Part shown: positions 19,501 to 21,944 of the stretch, piece by piece
Numbering within the stretch: the stretch's first letter is position 1
Layout of the letters: every line of letters begins with the position of its first letter
Source: Amoebophrya sp. AT5.2
Taxonomy: Eukaryota; Sar; Dinophyceae; Syndiniales; Amoebophryaceae
Reading direction: 5' to 3'
DNA: 21,944 bases
NCBI GenBank assembly: GCA_005223375.1
Contig: RXOD01004462.1
Location: 1 to 21,944, forward strand
Translations under genes and position numbers: made by a program
The notes under the pieces: model-generated
What the model was told of the DNA's origin: nothing
Database searches by the model: none
Seen by the model: only the letters and a program-made list of their open reading frames with translations

Positions 19501-21944
19501 CAGGAGCAGGTCGAAAAAATGGCCGCCCAGATGAACCAGTTGCAGCAGGCTGGCTCGGGGACGATGAGCTCCGAGGAGATGCAGGCGCTGGCGCAAAGCG
19601 TCCACATGCTGCAGGTTCGAGCCGCGGGGGGACCACAGTCGAATTCCTCGTCGGAATACACGACGGCGGCATCGGTGTACAACGAAGATAAAACCTTGCG
19701 GAGACCCAAGTTCAATTTTCAGGAGCACGGGACCTACACACCGGTAGCGAGCGCAGCGCCGCCCGGAGTTGTGATGCGGGTGCGGCGGGGACCTCCGGAA
19801 GGAAGGGCGGAATCGTCTGCAGTTGAAGTTGTCGGCGATGGGAGCGCCGAAACCGTTACGGTGGAAGCTGAGCAGACGATCGAAAGAGCCGAGATATCAA
19901 ACGCCGAGGAAGGTGGAAGCAGAAGCGTGGGAGCTACGAGCGGGTACGTGAGTGCGCACGGAAGCAGTGCCGTCACGCTGCCGACAGGAGCAGACGAGGA
20001 AGGACTACAAGCAACGCGGGGCGACGGGAAAACGGTGTATTTCAGCGCGCGTGAAAATACGGCTTACTTAGATGCCGACGGAAGCGCGGTGATGCTGCCG
20101 ATGGATGATACGCCAGTGGTTGGGCGCAGCACCGGAGTGAATGAGTACAAGGATCCAGAGTTGATGAAGATGGCGCACGCCACGCACGAGCTCGACGCGG
20201 AAGGTTTGAAAGACCAGTTGGTGGGGTCCACGGACGGAATAGACGAAGGGGCCTCCGGGTACTACTTTTCTTTGTGTTGGATCATGATCGGACGTCCACG
20301 CTAAGAGGGAATGGCATTCCCTCAGTCTGGTTCTCTTGGTGGTGGAGGTGGATACCAGGATTCTAGAGATCATTTGCAAATGTTTCTGTTTGGATGCAAG
20401 AATCGTTTGAATGAATTTGAACCAGCTCCGGCGCCTCTTCGCTCGCGACCGGCGTGAAGGCTGCTTCCGCAAAACCCTCCCCCGCCAAAAAGGCCGCGAA
20501 CAGTCCAGCGAAGAAAGCCGCGGCCCCCAGTGGCGCGAAAACTGCGACGCCTGCAACCGCGAAGAAAGCCGCGGCACCAGCAGGAGCTACGGCGAAATCT
20601 GCCGACGCCGCGAAGAGTGCCACCAGCGCTGCAAAATCCACGACTCCTGCTGCCAAGACGAAAGCCACCGCTGCAGCTTCAGCGAAGAAAGAAAGCAGAG
20701 CTCCTTCTCCAGACAAGGGCGCCGAGTCCTCCTCTTCCGCTACGGGCGGTGTCGCGTCGAAACCACCACTCAAAAGTGCCAAGTCGCCCGCAAAGGCGGC
20801 AAAGGCAGCAAGCACGACGAATCTCTCATCGGGCGGCTCCAGCAGCGAGGACAAGGGTTTGAAGGTGAAAACCGCGCCCAAAAAGGTGGCAGCGACCGGA
20901 AAGGCAGAGGCACTGAAGAGCCTTTTCTACACGGAAAAGAATACGGACCCGCTCATCTACTCGAACGTGTTGGAGGAGGAGGAGGATTTTCAAGTGGACT
21001 ACGATACGGCGGACGATGAAGCCAACGTGGCTGACAAGGACCACGGGGAACTGCAGTTGGCGTCTTCGTCGCAGTTTGTGAGTTTCATGAGACGCGATCT
21101 GGACGTCGCGAAGAAGGCGGCGTCGCTGATTGCGGGTGGAGGTGTACTTACGGGGTCCTCCGACGTCACGAAAACAACGAACAAAAAGCGCGGCTCTACG
21201 TCTACTACATCGTGGACGATTTCTGACTTCAAGAAGGCCGGCGTAGACAGCTTGCGGGCGCACGCGGCGGTACTTCTCGCCGAAAAGAAAACCCTCTTTC
21301 AGAACCAGCGCGTGGCAGAAGCCATGTCGGTTTCCGGTAGCAGAAAGGAGCAGGGGGAGAGAGAACTGGTTGCTGCGGGAGGTGCTGGAGAGAAGACGAA
21401 ATCAACGGCGGCGCACCTCCCAGCTGCAGCGCCTGCGGTAAAGCAGCGAACCCTGCAGGATTTGGTGGCAGTGTCGCCGAACTATCAAGGATCTCCGGGT
21501 GACGGTATGTTCGTGGAGGTGATGTGCGGCAGTAGTGGCAACAAAAACGTGCCGCGGCTTGACTTGGATACGGTGCGGTCTTCGCAGAGTGGGCTCCTGC
21601 AAACCGCGTGCTCCGAATATATCACCAACGGCACCACCGCAACCCAGGAGCAGGACGATGAAGCCGACGAGGCCGTCTGCCGGGCTGTTGGAAACTCTTC
21701 ACCAAAGGAACTGCGCGAGGGCGTGGAAGATGAGAAACATGCGGACGTAAAAGTGCAGCAGGAGGAAGCTCCCCCCGCGGACGGAAGTGACAATGCAAAG
21801 ACGGCCGTGCAGAAGTCCAACTCAATGCGAGCCTTCGAGGCGCTGGGCGTGATGACCGCATCGTCAATCCCGGAAGTGTGCATTGAGGGCGGGACTGGCG
21901 CCGAGCCGACCGACACGGAGGACCGAGCCGCGGCTTCGCGAACC
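16505..21944 (+). CDS. Unrecognised long low-complexity protein with S/T-P-R motifs, coiled coils and H1-like tract (3' partial, 5 exons)
   Basis: Exons 16505-16631, 16777-17043, 17225-19152, 19420-20258 and 20426-21944 join in matching phases 1, 1, 0 and 2, giving at least 1560 residues; the last exon is open to the window edge. The ATG is the first after an in-frame TGA at 16451. No signal peptide or membrane helix is seen. Two short heptad-like stretches (about residues 278-312 and 793-818) look like coiled coils. S/T-P-[RK] motifs recur throughout (RSPKR, PTPRT, FTPRG, NSPRG, HTPRE, NTPRQ and others). LFYTE occurs near residue 134 and again in exon 5. Exon 5 opens with an Ala/Lys/Pro tract like histone H1 tails, then turns acidic and mixed. 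A phosphorylated cytoskeletal or chromatin-linked scaffold would fit, but no family was recognised. Confidence 0.78.
16632..16776 (+). other. Intron 1 of third gene
   Basis: Donor gag|GTACCTACAG and acceptor CTCCAG|A, phase 1, 145 bases. It joins LLG to DDTIASQ. Its first 14 bases equal those of ATPase intron 2. Confidence 0.78.
17044..17224 (+). other. Intron 2 of third gene
   Basis: Donor acag|GTCCAT and acceptor GACCAG|G, phase 1, 181 bases. It joins LWVTG to GLFYTEDG. The donor is not of the GTAC kind, so this is the least certain boundary. Confidence 0.65.
19153..19419 (+). other. Intron 3 of third gene
   Basis: Donor cag|GTACTG and acceptor CCCCAG|T, phase 0, 267 bases. It joins MMLAQ to SLVATQ. 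The upstream frame runs only 18 codons into the intron before TGA. Confidence 0.82.
20259..20425 (+). other. Intron 4 of third gene
   Basis: Donor ccgg|GTACTAC and acceptor AACCAG|C, phase 2 on both sides, 167 bases. It joins EGASG to SGASSLATG. It contains a 9-base inverted repeat (gagggaatg/cattccctc, 20305-20323). Confidence 0.82.
20454..20800 (+). other. H1-tail-like Ala/Lys/Pro tract
   Basis: The frame that continues to the window edge encodes repeated SPAKK, AKKAAAP, AAKSATS and TPAAKT words, rich in A, K, P, S and T. This is the composition of histone H1 C-terminal tails and of some microtubule-binding regions. The SPAKK words are typical proline-directed kinase sites. Confidence 0.75.

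Noticed and set aside
20305..20323. Inverted repeat gagggaatg/cattccctc as a terminator
   Set aside because: It is inside an intron of a nuclear gene, so a bacterial-type terminator makes no sense.
1..21944. tRNA, rRNA, CRISPR array, dinoflagellate spliced-leader relic
   Set aside because: Read for on both strands by eye; no B-box, rRNA block, spaced repeats or spliced-leader-like sequence was seen.

Overview
The window is nuclear DNA of a protist. It holds three long, intron-containing genes, all on the + strand: a surface-type membrane protein (broken by the left edge), a very large P5B-type P-type ATPase, and a long low-complexity protein (broken by the right edge). The exons are GC-rich, while introns and spacers are clearly richer in A/T. 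Nine introns can be placed because donor, acceptor and reading phase all agree; all are GT-AG and every acceptor is CAG. Genes facing one way, a Thr-rich mucin-like surface protein with PAN/Apple-like modules, and a P5B ATPase full of low-complexity inserts together suggest an alveolate, perhaps of dinoflagellate or syndinian type. That placement is inference; no rRNA or other marker is present. The standard genetic code fits (stops TAA and TAG).

Layout. 1-6518: four exons encoding at least 1917 residues of a type I membrane protein. It has alpha/beta (SEA-like) repeats, two PAN/Apple-like modules around a Cys-rich segment, many N-glycosylation sequons, two poly-Thr stalks, one membrane helix and a basic Ser-rich cytoplasmic tail carried on its own last exon. 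6519-8250: spacer. 8251-15490: three exons encoding a 2258-residue P5B-like ATPase (ATP13A2 group). The catalytic Asp and GDGxND are intact, but several normally invariant motifs are altered, and there is a large Cys-containing luminal or extracellular loop before the last helix. 15491-16504: spacer with hairpins and one possible unassigned exon. 16505-21944: five exons encoding at least 1560 residues of an unrecognised, probably intracellular protein with many S/T-P-R/K motifs, two short coiled coils and an H1-tail-like Ala/Lys/Pro tract. Its last exon runs off the window.

The most notable points are: seven of nine donors begin GTAC with a pyrimidine at +5, not GTRAGT; a PAN/Apple-like Cys pattern lies in the terminal loop of the P5B ATPase and resembles modules in the neighbouring surface protein; the ATPase has degenerate TGES, PPxLP and TGDN signatures; a perfect 14-bp inverted repeat lies inside its coding sequence; and the third protein has a recurrent N-S/T-P-R motif. 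Nothing in the sequence proves that the three genes work together; the shared PAN-like module is the only visible link.
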